NCBI RefSeq assembly: GCF_013359935.1
Contig: NZ_JABMCB010000165.1
Span: forward strand, 1 to 58,425
Origin: Paenibacillus xylanilyticus
Lineage (GTDB): Bacteria; Bacillota; Bacilli; Paenibacillales; Paenibacillaceae
Length of the DNA: 58,425 nt
Reading direction: 5' to 3'
Notes under the pieces: model-generated
What the model was told of the DNA's origin: nothing
The model's database searches: none
What the model saw: only the letters and a program-made list of their open reading frames with translations
Translations under genes and position numbers: made by a program
In this document: positions 46,783 to 55,842 of the stretch, one piece after another
Position numbering within the stretch: the first letter of the stretch is position 1
Layout: every line of letters begins with the position of its first letter

Positions 46783-47382
46783 CTGTAGATCCTCCTCTTC
46801 TGGCTTTTCCCAATACCGTTACCTTCCAAACTATGACGGGAATATATGTTCCTATTTGGTTGAAGATAGTTTAATCGACAATTAAGTTGTTAGCAATAGA
46901 CGGTCAAACACATCAATATAAATCACACTTTATTGGTTATGTTGATTGTGCTATACTAATGTCAAAATTCATGTGCAAACACAGAGGTACTTCATCGAAG
47001 GTGAATTACTGGTAAAAAAACCAGTAACGTTGCCTAAAGATTGGAATACCTCTTCTTGTCGTCTGACAGGAAATTTAATGGAGTAGGAAGGTGCGATTCT
47101 CAGTGTGAGGGAAGTCTGAGAAGTAGAAATGATTAAAAAATGGTCTAAATAAGTTATGTACCGAGTTTCGAGTTGTTTAATTGATTTTTTGAAACGAAGG
47201 AATGCGGCTTCACAGATTTTGAAAATGAGAAACTCTCCACAGAACATATAGTTATGTTAAAAATGCCCCTGAAGTCATGGATCGCTTTTATTCGTTAATT
47301 TGTTCTGAAGGTTGTTGTAATAGTTGACTGTACGATCATAGTCTGCTCTCATTATACTTTAATTAAATTCATATAAGAGAAC

Positions 47383-47407
47383 GGAGAGAATGCGTGATTC
47401 TCTCCGA
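47383..47407 (-). terminator. Hairpin after the DUF1232 gene
   Basis: Perfect 10-bp stem CGGAGAGAAT/ATTCTCTCCG, GCGTG loop, 6 bp beyond the minus-strand stop. No strong T run. Confidence 0.55.
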
Positions 47408-47412
47408 ACACT

Positions 47413-47949
47413 TTAGTTGAAAAAGTCCTCAGCTTGTTTCCGATGTTCATCCGTGATATGGGTATTTATGCTATTGAACGCTACCCAGAAAGCGGCGGCA
47501 TCGTCAGTGTACCCAAGAATCAAGATGAAATCAGGAATTAAATCAATTGGAAGTACAACATATGCTAACGCACCAATAGCAATTGCTTTTGCTTTCATAG
47601 GTGTTTTAATATCGATCGCACAGTAATACATGGCTAATGCATCTTTGGCAAAGGGGATTTTTGATGCATGTTTTTTTAATTTTTTCAGAAAATTATCTTT
47701 AACATACTTTTCTTGCTCATTTGAATCTCCAATTTTTGCTATCCAAGTTTTCGTGTCAATTTTTTCATCTTTAGAATAGGCGTGGTCTGTTGCCAATGCA
47801 GTAGCTAATTCTTGTTCTGACTTATATACACTTAGTTCTACATCCTCACTAAATTTGGATTTACATGTACCGCAGATTGCTTGTGCAAAACTTTCAGTAT
47901 AAATGTTATTGATTTGACCACAATTTTGACATTCCATTTGTCTAATCAT
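47413..47949 (-). CDS. Zinc-ribbon plus DUF1232 (YkvA-like) membrane-associated protein
   Basis: 178 residues. N-terminal zinc ribbon CQNC (about 7-10) and CGTC (about 32-35). The C-terminal DUF1232 core AIGALAYVVLPIDLIPDFIL then GYTDDAAAFWVAF is a hydrophobic, probably membrane-associated motif. DUF1232 proteins have no firm biochemical role. It follows the dynamin-like gene on the same strand with a 65-bp gap, which suggests a two-gene operon acting at membranes. Confidence 0.8.
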   Translation of the reverse strand: MIRQMECQNCGQINNIYTESFAQAICGTCKSKFSEDVELSVYKSEQELATALATDHAYSKDEKIDTKTWIAKIGDSNEQEKYVKDNFLKKLKKHASKIPFAKDALAMYYCAIDIKTPMKAKAIAIGALAYVVLPIDLIPDFILILGYTDDAAAFWVAFNSINTHITDEHRKQAEDFFN

Positions 47950-48014
47950 CGTATATTATCCCCTTAAAAATGATGATGGAATCTAAAATTAATAAGAGAT
48001 GAATATGAAGTCTG

Positions 48015-50267
48015 TTATATTGACATTGACATGTTTTGAGTAGGTAATGCCTTTAAGTTTTCACTGCCTTCCCAGGGGAGTTGTCCGAAAAAATCTTCTA
48101 ACCCTTTATTTATTGTAATCATATCTTCAATTGTTCGTGGATCACTGGTTTCAATAATCGTTTTCAAGTTATCCAAGTGTTCTTCAATTTTTTGCAGAAT
48201 TCCTTCGACAACTTCATTTAACCCAATCTTACTATCATCCCAAAACTTAGTGATTGCATCCGAATAAGAGTTAATAACCTTTTCCTTTTCCAGAGTTTTA
48301 ATCACTTCTTTTGCCAACCTTTTTTTCCAACCATCACCAAAGAGAGATGTAACAATTGCAAATGCTCCAATAGCTAATGCTATACCAATAGTAATTGGCC
48401 CTCCAATCATGGCTACGAAAGAAGCCGCCGCCGCAGTTCCACCTACTGAAATTCCTAAAGCGCTCAGTAAGCTGACACCTTTTGCAACAAGAATATATCC
48501 ACCAAGGTTTCCAACAGTTGCCGCCCATAATCCTAATCCACCAAGTACACTTGCTCCAGCGATTCCTCCTGCGAGTGCACCTTTAAAATCAAAGGGTATT
48601 TGAACGTTACCGACAGATATTTTACTCAATGAATTTGCTTTCTTCTCAACATCTTTAAAAAATTGAGTCAACATGGTGTTGAACTCTGAGGCACTGCCTT
48701 TAAGTATCTCCTGCATCTTTGCATAATAAAGATCAGAGATGTTGGAGAGAAGATACTCTTTAGCCTGTTTTTTATCGTAGTTTTTCTCATTAATTAAATT
48801 TATAATGTATTTTTCGGTAATGGTCTCCTTTTCCCAAAGTTTTATTTCGAGTGTGTTGCTTTTTTGGGACTTATCAATGAACGAGATAAGCTGGTTTCGA
48901 AGGGCGTTTATCTCCTCGAACTTTTGAGGCTTTTCTCTAACGGCTTTCTCATACTCCTTTTTGGAGTTTTCACGGTCTCGCAAAATGGTCTCATATTTTT
49001 GGACTTCATTTGCAAATAAGGTGCGAGATTCATTTTTAAAATCCTCAATAGCTTTGTTTAATCTTGCCTTTCGAATAGTAGGTAATGAATTTACAAGCAA
49101 TTCTCTGAATGCATTTTCAAATTCTTCACGAAGAACTGGGGTATCAAGTGAGTACGAGAAAAATCTTGTTTTAAATATTTCAACAAATTCTCTTTTACTA
49201 ACATTAAAGATTTGTTTAATCAATTCGTCAGAGAGTTGCTCTGAAAACGCAATGGATCTTGTTTCTAACACTTGTGGAATTTTTTCGGGACCTACAACGT
49301 GTGCCTGAGAAGCTATTACAAATAGATTTGAAAGCAATGGAACTTCTTTTGTGTTCAAAACTGGCAATGTGCGGATTACATCTTTTAGGAACAAAATATC
49401 AGATTGCTTATTTAAGAAACTGTTGCTCTGGCATAAGAACAAAACAATATCTGCCTCGTCTTTAGCCCTTTGCGCTCTAACCGTATCATCCATATCTTCA
49501 GTTCCGAAGCCTGGAAGATCAACAATGTCGCAAGACAGTAAGATGTTTGAATCTAAATAAACGACAGCAGAATCCACCTCTTTATGAAGTTTGTTTGAGT
49601 TTCTATTACAGTATTTTTCTAATATATCGTAGTTTCCAACGTGCAGAGCATGATCCCTGCAATACTCTATATCATGAATTCTTCTGAAATTCCAGCCTTT
49701 GTCATGAGCTTCTGCTTTGAAAATACTAACATGGTTTTCGCCCATCCAAGCTGGTTTGTCATTAATATGTTTCACGTAGACGGTTGATGACGTTGTCGGT
49801 GTCCATTGAGACAAAAGCGCATCAATTCCTGTAAGGCTATTGATCATTGTGCTTTTCCCAGCATCAGATGGACCGAGCAAAGCAACGAGGGGTTTTGCTC
49901 CGTAAATGTTAATTAAATCATCTAATTCAGATATTTTCTTAATAGCCGTCTGATATTCAGGTTTTTTCTTGAAAAGTTCCATTGTTGGAGCTATGTAATA
50001 TTTTAAGGCGTTTTTCTTTAAGCTCTCTTCTCCATAAACATTAGGAATAACAAGGGCTTTAGGTTGTTCTAATTTAAAATTACTCAAAACATCGTTTGGT
50101 AGCATGCGAGCTACACTGCACAGATTCATAAAGAATTCGAGTGACATGTTTCCAGGATTACTTTCCATTCTGGAGATATAGTCTTGTCCGCATTGAAGAG
50201 CAGAAGCAAGTTCAGCTTGGGTGTATCCTAACTTTTCTCTAAGACCTTTTAGATCAAAATCTTTCAT
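48015..50267 (-). CDS. HTH-dynamin-like GTPase fusion
   Basis: 750 residues from ATG 50267 (GAAAGG upstream). Residues 1-60 are an XRE helix-turn-helix (LREKLGYTQAELASALQCGQ). GTPase: G1 GPSDAGKST (132-140), switch PTTSST, G3 DLPGFGTED (250-258); no clear TKxD. A long coiled coil spans about 410-500. A glycine-rich hydrophobic membrane segment with Ala/Gly repeats (about 600-680) and a helical tail follow. Bacterial dynamin-like GTPases remodel or guard membranes and some act in phage defence. An attached DNA-binding domain is rare and may give self-regulation. Confidence 0.8.
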   Translation of the reverse strand: MKDFDLKGLREKLGYTQAELASALQCGQDYISRMESNPGNMSLEFFMNLCSVARMLPNDVLSNFKLEQPKALVIPNVYGEESLKKNALKYYIAPTMELFKKKPEYQTAIKKISELDDLINIYGAKPLVALLGPSDAGKSTMINSLTGIDALLSQWTPTTSSTVYVKHINDKPAWMGENHVSIFKAEAHDKGWNFRRIHDIEYCRDHALHVGNYDILEKYCNRNSNKLHKEVDSAVVYLDSNILLSCDIVDLPGFGTEDMDDTVRAQRAKDEADIVLFLCQSNSFLNKQSDILFLKDVIRTLPVLNTKEVPLLSNLFVIASQAHVVGPEKIPQVLETRSIAFSEQLSDELIKQIFNVSKREFVEIFKTRFFSYSLDTPVLREEFENAFRELLVNSLPTIRKARLNKAIEDFKNESRTLFANEVQKYETILRDRENSKKEYEKAVREKPQKFEEINALRNQLISFIDKSQKSNTLEIKLWEKETITEKYIINLINEKNYDKKQAKEYLLSNISDLYYAKMQEILKGSASEFNTMLTQFFKDVEKKANSLSKISVGNVQIPFDFKGALAGGIAGASVLGGLGLWAATVGNLGGYILVAKGVSLLSALGISVGGTAAAASFVAMIGGPITIGIALAIGAFAIVTSLFGDGWKKRLAKEVIKTLEKEKVINSYSDAITKFWDDSKIGLNEVVEGILQKIEEHLDNLKTIIETSDPRTIEDMITINKGLEDFFGQLPWEGSENLKALPTQNMSMSI

Positions 50268-50560
50268 TTTAGCACGCCTTTCTACTGGGAAATTTATGTA
50301 CAAGATATTTATACCATATTGCTTTTTAGATGTAAATATTGGATATGCAAAAATCCATATTATAATATACGAATAACAAAAAAAAGGATGCATCAGGACA
50401 TATTTGATTGATTGGTCAGGTATCCCAGTTGATGCGAAATGACGAATCGAAGTGATTACTTGGTAAAATGATCGAACCTTACTTAATCTGATTAAGGAAA
50501 CCTAAAAATCCTATAAAATAGGGATTTATAAAATTAGCCCAAAACACTTGGCCATTGAAT
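50268..50560. other. Non-coding gap
   Basis: About 290 bp of AT-rich upstream sequence for both flanking genes. Contains an imperfect palindrome AAATCCTAT/ATAGGGATTT (50502-50526). No gene seen. Confidence 0.35.
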
Positions 50561-50615
50561 CTTCCTCAAGGGTCCTGATACAATAGTTTTGTATGATTGG
50601 CATATTTTGAGGAAG
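50561..50615. promoter_or_regulatory. 55-bp nested palindrome before the recombinase gene
   Basis: Outer arms CTTCCTCAA (50561-50569) and TTGAGGAAG (50607-50615); inner arms TGATACAA (50576-50583) and TTGTATGA (50589-50596) around TAGTT. Two nested inverted repeats sharing a centre, 73 bp before the recombinase start, are the right size for a tyrosine-recombinase crossover site, though an operator is possible. Confidence 0.4.
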
Positions 50616-50687
50616 AGAGTCCACCTTTGAAGATAGATTCTCGATTTCTTGACTTCAAATAAAGTGGGGCAGTGAGGAAGAAGACGA

Positions 50688-51257
50688 ATGAAGATGGTTT
50701 ACCCGATCCGAGATAAAAAACAGATTGAGCTTGTAAAGAGTTATCTGAAGTCAAGGAGCCTGAGAAATTATCTTATGTTCCAAGTCGGCATATCGTCAGC
50801 CCTTCGCATATCAGATATTCTGAGCCTTAAAGTGAAGCATGTATGGAATAACAAGCGACCGTCCGAGTTTATTGAAGTAAATGAGAAAAAGACAGGGAAA
50901 TACAAGAGGTTTCCTGTAACAACTAATCTTGCGAAAGCAATTAAAGAATACGCCGCTGTTTATGACATGAGTGATTCAGAGTTATATCTGTTTCGAAGCA
51001 GAAAAGGAGAAAATAGACCGATCACCAGGCAACAAGCTCGTGATATATTAGATCATGCATGTGATATGTGCGGAATTCCCGATAAGTTCGGGAGCCACGG
51101 TCTTCGGAAGACCTGGGGGTACTTCGCATTTAAACAGGGCATTTCGTTGGACTATATTTCTATAGCCCTAAACCATAGATCAATCGCTGAAACCAAACGA
51201 TACCTTGGTTTACTTCAAGAAGACTTGGATGATATTTATTTTCAGATCAATTTATAA
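50688..51257 (+). CDS. Short tyrosine recombinase (catalytic domain only)
   Basis: 189 residues, ATG 50688 (GAGGAAG upstream). All catalytic residues are present: Arg of SSALRISDIL, Lys of KKTGKYKRFPV, His-x-x-Arg of SHGLRKTWG, His of ALNHRS and Tyr of KRYLGLL. The N-terminal core-binding domain of larger integrases is absent, as in a known group of about 190-residue Firmicutes recombinases. It reads in the same direction as tnsA 176 bp later, so it could resolve cointegrates. Confidence 0.88.
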   Translation: MKMVYPIRDKKQIELVKSYLKSRSLRNYLMFQVGISSALRISDILSLKVKHVWNNKRPSEFIEVNEKKTGKYKRFPVTTNLAKAIKEYAAVYDMSDSELYLFRSRKGENRPITRQQARDILDHACDMCGIPDKFGSHGLRKTWGYFAFKQGISLDYISIALNHRSIAETKRYLGLLQEDLDDIYFQINL

Positions 51258-51363
51258 TAAAGCATGAGTTTTCAAAATTACTTCATGTCATTCTTAATAA
51301 ATTCATATGCAATAAGTGATAAAGCATTGAATTATAGGCTATGCCGCAAAAAAAAGCGGATTA

Positions 51364-51408
51364 ATTGCCTGTAATACCAATGTTTTTTTGCATTGCATGT
51401 TAGGCAAT
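51364..51408. promoter_or_regulatory. Inverted repeat in the tnsA upstream region
   Basis: ATTGCCT (51364-51370) and AGGCAAT (51402-51408) flank an AT-rich core with T7, 25 bp before tnsA; CCGC-A8-GCGG lies just upstream (51344-51359). Possible operator or terminator of the recombinase gene. Confidence 0.35.
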
Positions 51409-51432
51409 GGACGGCTACTTGGAGGTAAGATT

Positions 51433-52227
51433 ATGAGCGGTTGGAACAAGGAGAAACTTCAGAGATATATTAAAGAAGGAAGAGGGCAAGGGGAAAAAGC
51501 CTCCTATATTCCATGGACGAAAACGCACGAGTTCTCCTCCAAGGGAAGAGCAACGAGAATATTTGGAATTAAGACTCAACGTATACACCATCTTCACTCA
51601 GACAATCAGTTAAGGGCATTCCATATGTTTGAGTGGGAAGACAACGTAATTGATATAAGAGAAGGTTTTCCATTGTTGGATGTTATGGAGGTTATTGATA
51701 ACAAAGAGAACCTTCGATTTGATAAATTCCGTGATAAAGAGTCTGGAGAACAGCTGGTACTGACAACCAGTTTCCTTTTAACGATTAGAGATGCAGATGG
51801 AAAAGAACGATATCTTGCAAGAGCTATAAAAGACTCATCCGAATTAACAAGAAAAATTACTTTTGAAAAACTTGAGATCGAGAATCGATACTGGAGAGCC
51901 AAGGGAATAGAGTGGAGAGTAATAACGGATAAACAGCTTTCAAGACAGTTTGTTAAAAATATTGAGTGGGTTAGAGAGACATTATTATCGAACGAACAAT
52001 CGGATATAAATAAAGATCAGCTATCCGATATGTTATTGAATCATTATCTTCTGAGCAATCCAGATTCAGTTTTGCGGGATAGTTTAAGGGATTTCGACAA
52101 GAAGACTGGAGCAAGTAATGGTACAGGACTCTATTTATATCGATATTTAATAGCCAAAAAAGCAATTAGGGTTGATATGAGTAGAAAGTTCGATACAACG
52201 GCAAGAATTATAGATCTACTAATGTGA
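51433..52227 (+). CDS. tnsA: TnsA transposase endonuclease subunit with substituted catalytic residues
   Basis: 264 residues from ATG 51433 (GGAGG 8 bp upstream). Overall a good TnsA: RYIKEGRGQGEKASYIPW, GRATRIFGIKTQRIHHLHSD, then AIKDSSELTRKITFEKLEIE with YW and the winged C-terminal domain. TnsA cuts the 5' ends of the transposon using Glu63, Asp114 and Lys132 (Tn7 numbering). Here the Glu position (normally SDLE) is Gln59, the Asp position (normally TTDFL) is Ser113, while Lys133 remains; REQ is REG. The nuclease is therefore predicted inactive but may still serve as a structural partner of TnsB. Confidence 0.85.
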   Translation: MSGWNKEKLQRYIKEGRGQGEKASYIPWTKTHEFSSKGRATRIFGIKTQRIHHLHSDNQLRAFHMFEWEDNVIDIREGFPLLDVMEVIDNKENLRFDKFRDKESGEQLVLTTSFLLTIRDADGKERYLARAIKDSSELTRKITFEKLEIENRYWRAKGIEWRVITDKQLSRQFVKNIEWVRETLLSNEQSDINKDQLSDMLLNHYLLSNPDSVLRDSLRDFDKKTGASNGTGLYLYRYLIAKKAIRVDMSRKFDTTARIIDLLM

Positions 52228-52241
52228 TGGGGGGGATTACT

Positions 52242-54377
52242 GTGAAATTCATGGAGAATATGCTGTTTAAATATGGTGATGGTAAAGTCATTAGAATTCT
52301 ACATATTAATCGAGTTTCTTCAATTATATATGTGATCGATATGGCGAGTAATAGATGGGCGTATCCTCTGAAGATGGATGAACTGAGGCGGTTTCAGGAG
52401 CAGTCAGAAATTATACTGTTGGAAGAAGATATCTATTGCAGAATTTTTATCGAAGAGGATTTAAGCGATGCGGAGAAGAGGAAGAGGGAGCATGCCTGGG
52501 GGATCGTAAAATACATACTAAATAATGTCGAAACTGAAGAACATCTGTATCTCAGTAAATATAGAGAACCAGCAATTAAGGAAGCGATGCAGATGTTTAA
52601 GCTGAGCTATAACGGAGTAAAAAACTTGTTAATTCGCTATTGGCATGGAGCACAAACTAAAGATAGCTTGTTACCAAGCTATCATAGATGCGGGGCTAAG
52701 CGAAGGGAGAGAATTAGCGGGAACCATAAGCGTGGAAGACCACGTAGCGGTGAAAGAGGCATCGGCATAAATGTTGATGATAAGATGAAAAAGGTTTTTA
52801 AGCAAGCACTCAATAGGTATTACTACTCTGAACGTAATAATTCCTTGAAAATCACTTATGAGCTGATGCTCAGGGATTCCTTTGTTAAAGATGAAGTTGA
52901 ACAAAATGGGATTAAATTACCCGTACTCATAGACAAGTCCCATTTACCGACCTATCAGCAATTTTTGTACTGGTATAAGAAATTGAATAATCCTAAAAAG
53001 GAGATCTCAAAAAGGAAAGGAACCAGAGCATATCAACAAAATTTTAGAACAATCATTGGCGATTCAACACAAGATGCAGGTGGAGCATGCGGATCGCTTT
53101 TGCAGATCGACAGTACGTTATTCGATATCTACCTTACATCCAGCGTATCAAGGGATTTAATTGTAGGTCGCCCAATTGTATTTCTGTGCGTTGATGTGTA
53201 CTCACGCCTCATTATGGGTATTAACATCAGCTTTGAATCATTAAATTCGTATAGCGGGGCAATGGTTGCACTCGCAAATAGTATGTCATCCAAGAAAGAA
53301 TTCGCTTCAAAGTATGGCATAACTATTGAAGACAAAGATTGGCCCTTCTGCGTACCACTCAGAGTAATGGCAGATAGAGGTGAACTTGTTGGCAAACAGA
53401 TTGAGAATGCCATACAAGGTTTGGGGATTACGATACAAAACAGCCCGCCATATCATGCAGATTATAAAGGGATAATTGAGGTTGCATTTGCAGTAATGAA
53501 TTCGAGAGTGAAGCCCTTTGCTGAAGGTGTTGTGATTAATGGAAAGGGTTTTAAAGAGAGAGGTGAGTCCGATCATCGATTGAGGGCAAGTCTATCAATT
53601 GAGGATTTTACTAAAATCATTATAAAGTGCGTGCTGTTCCATAATAAAAACCATGTCCTTAATGATTACGTGTTAGATGAACTAATGATAGAAGAGGGGA
53701 TAGAAAAGATACCCATCCAAATTTGGAATCATGGATTAAAACATAAAAAAGGGCAATTGAGGGTTTTGTCAGAAGAGATGATTAAAACTCACCTCTACCC
53801 AATCGACCGTGCTTTGGTTTCTGCCAGAGGAGTATCTTATAAAAAGATGCTGTACGCTTCGGAATATGCATTAAAAAATCAATGGTTTGAGAAAGCTCGT
53901 ATAAATGGTAGCTGGAGAGTAAATATCTGCTTTGATCCACGGGATTTAACAAATATTTATGTGATTGGTGAGGGTGACGAAGGTTTAATCAAACTGACTC
54001 TATTAGACCATTTATTAAAATATGAAAATAAAGGAATTGAGGAAATAGAACAAATGATTAAGCATGAACAAACAATGGATGAGAGGAGCAAGGAGAGAGA
54101 GTTGCAAGAAAAGGTTCATCTCTTTGCTGAAATTGAACATATTGTCGAAGAAGCAAAGAGGAAAACAGCATCCGAAAGGGATTTTGGTAAAAGTAAATCA
54201 CAAAGATTAGCGGGTATAAAGGAAAATCAACGACAAGAGCGTTTATTTCAACGGGCAAAGGAATTCCATGAAACATCAATTGTTGAAACGATCGATGTTC
54301 ATGCCGAAGAATCAGATAATGAAACAGAGGACTTACGAATGTTTTTTAATAATGATGATGGAGATTACGATGAATAA
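52242..54377 (+). CDS. tnsB: TnsB DDE transposase
   Basis: 711 residues from GTG 52242 (GGGGGG 7 bp upstream; GTG 52224 and ATG 52227 are alternatives). RNase H-fold catalytic residues: Asp290 (LQIDSTLFDIYL), Asp378 (VMADRGELVG) and Glu413 (GIIEVAFAVM), 35 residues apart, with the family motif VGRPIVFLCVDVYSRLI. It cuts and joins the 3' ends and binds the AATAAA-type end sites. C-terminal basic coiled tail (about 600-700) contacts TnsC. Intact. Confidence 0.92.
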   Translation: MKFMENMLFKYGDGKVIRILHINRVSSIIYVIDMASNRWAYPLKMDELRRFQEQSEIILLEEDIYCRIFIEEDLSDAEKRKREHAWGIVKYILNNVETEEHLYLSKYREPAIKEAMQMFKLSYNGVKNLLIRYWHGAQTKDSLLPSYHRCGAKRRERISGNHKRGRPRSGERGIGINVDDKMKKVFKQALNRYYYSERNNSLKITYELMLRDSFVKDEVEQNGIKLPVLIDKSHLPTYQQFLYWYKKLNNPKKEISKRKGTRAYQQNFRTIIGDSTQDAGGACGSLLQIDSTLFDIYLTSSVSRDLIVGRPIVFLCVDVYSRLIMGINISFESLNSYSGAMVALANSMSSKKEFASKYGITIEDKDWPFCVPLRVMADRGELVGKQIENAIQGLGITIQNSPPYHADYKGIIEVAFAVMNSRVKPFAEGVVINGKGFKERGESDHRLRASLSIEDFTKIIIKCVLFHNKNHVLNDYVLDELMIEEGIEKIPIQIWNHGLKHKKGQLRVLSEEMIKTHLYPIDRALVSARGVSYKKMLYASEYALKNQWFEKARINGSWRVNICFDPRDLTNIYVIGEGDEGLIKLTLLDHLLKYENKGIEEIEQMIKHEQTMDERSKERELQEKVHLFAEIEHIVEEAKRKTASERDFGKSKSQRLAGIKENQRQERLFQRAKEFHETSIVETIDVHAEESDNETEDLRMFFNNDDGDYDE

Positions 54378-55842
54378 AATCTATCTACCCAATGGAATGG
54401 AAGCTCAGGAAGCCCACTATAATGAGTTTCCGATTGAAGAGTATAACACAAATCCTTATATTCAAGCTTTACCCCCAATCGCAGATAAGAAGACAATTAT
54501 CAGAAATTTATTGACCGTTCCTAACTTTAAAGAAGAAGAGCGTCAACTGGATAGCTCATATAGAGTGCATATTGTTAATCGATTGTATAAGCTTTTTCAG
54601 CCTTTACCTCAACATGTCCAAATTTGGAATATGGTATTTTCGCTTATTTCTCAGGGATACTTGGCGAGAAATCCATTTAATAAGGAATACCGCAGATATG
54701 TGAATGCAACGGGTAAACAAATTATTAATAGATCGTTTGATATCAATAGTAGAACGGATTTTAGAACAACAGCAAGTTGTGGGCTTGTGATTGGCTATTC
54801 GGGAATGGGAAAGACAACTACAATTAATAAGATTCTAAGTAACGTGTCATCAGTAATTGTGCATGATACTTATAATGGTCAACATTTTAACCAAACACAA
54901 TTGGTTCATATAACCTTACAAACACCGCATAATGCAAGCCTAAAGGCACTTTCACTTCAGTTTTTTATGAAAGTAGATGAAATACTTGGAACTAATAATT
55001 TTAAAAAGTATGTATCACGAAATCTAAGTGTTGATGCGATGCTCCCTCTAATGGGGATTGTATCACAAAATATCGGTCTTGGTTTGATGGTGATTGACGA
55101 AGTTCAACATTTGCAAAACCGTGGTGTACAGCAGATGATGAATTACTTTGTTACTCTTATGAATTCGTTCGGTGTACCCGTAATTTTTATTGGTACACCA
55201 GCATCGTATCCAATTTTCCAAAATGAATTTAGGATTGCAAGAAGAGTAACGGGGAGTGGCGAGGTAATCTGGAATAACATGAATAATGACGAGGAGTTTC
55301 GTTTGTTTTTGAATTCAATATGGAAATATCAATGGAACCGAAAATTCACACAACTAAATGATGAATTGATTCAGATTTTCTATGAAGAAACTCAAGGGAT
55401 ATCGGATCTCATTATCAAGTTATTTGTCAACGTCCAACATATGGCAATCCACAGTGGAAAAGAAGAGTTAACAGTTGATATTGTGAAAAGAACGGTTAGA
55501 GACAATTTTAAAATGATGAAGCCAATGCTGGATGCACTGCGATCAGGCAACCCTTATAAAATCGCTAAATATGAGGATTTGAGGAAAAGTGAACAGAAAA
55601 ATAATATTAGAAGCGAGGTGTTAGCTCAGCCAACGAAAAATTATAATGAAGCGAGAACCAAGGAAAGAACTGTAGCAACTTCAAACAAGCTCAAGAACAA
55701 AATGAAACAGGAATATGAATCTAATGATATAAGATTAATCCTTGACCAAGCTAATAAGTCGGGTACACCTGCATACCAACTATTGATAGAACATGGCTAT
55801 ATTGATGAAATGACATATAAGCAAGGTGATCTAATTGTATGA
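54370..55842 (+). CDS. tnsC: TnsC AAA+ target-selection ATPase
   Basis: 490 residues from ATG 54370, overlapping tnsB by 8 bp. Walker A VIGYSGMGKTTTINKI (142-150), Walker B LMVIDEVQHL (near 240), sensor VIFIGTPAS. TnsC forms ATP-dependent filaments that connect the TnsD-bound target to TnsAB. The C-terminal 90 residues are basic, as expected for TnsAB contact. Intact. Confidence 0.92.
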   Translation: MNKIYLPNGMEAQEAHYNEFPIEEYNTNPYIQALPPIADKKTIIRNLLTVPNFKEEERQLDSSYRVHIVNRLYKLFQPLPQHVQIWNMVFSLISQGYLARNPFNKEYRRYVNATGKQIINRSFDINSRTDFRTTASCGLVIGYSGMGKTTTINKILSNVSSVIVHDTYNGQHFNQTQLVHITLQTPHNASLKALSLQFFMKVDEILGTNNFKKYVSRNLSVDAMLPLMGIVSQNIGLGLMVIDEVQHLQNRGVQQMMNYFVTLMNSFGVPVIFIGTPASYPIFQNEFRIARRVTGSGEVIWNNMNNDEEFRLFLNSIWKYQWNRKFTQLNDELIQIFYEETQGISDLIIKLFVNVQHMAIHSGKEELTVDIVKRTVRDNFKMMKPMLDALRSGNPYKIAKYEDLRKSEQKNNIRSEVLAQPTKNYNEARTKERTVATSNKLKNKMKQEYESNDIRLILDQANKSGTPAYQLLIEHGYIDEMTYKQGDLIV

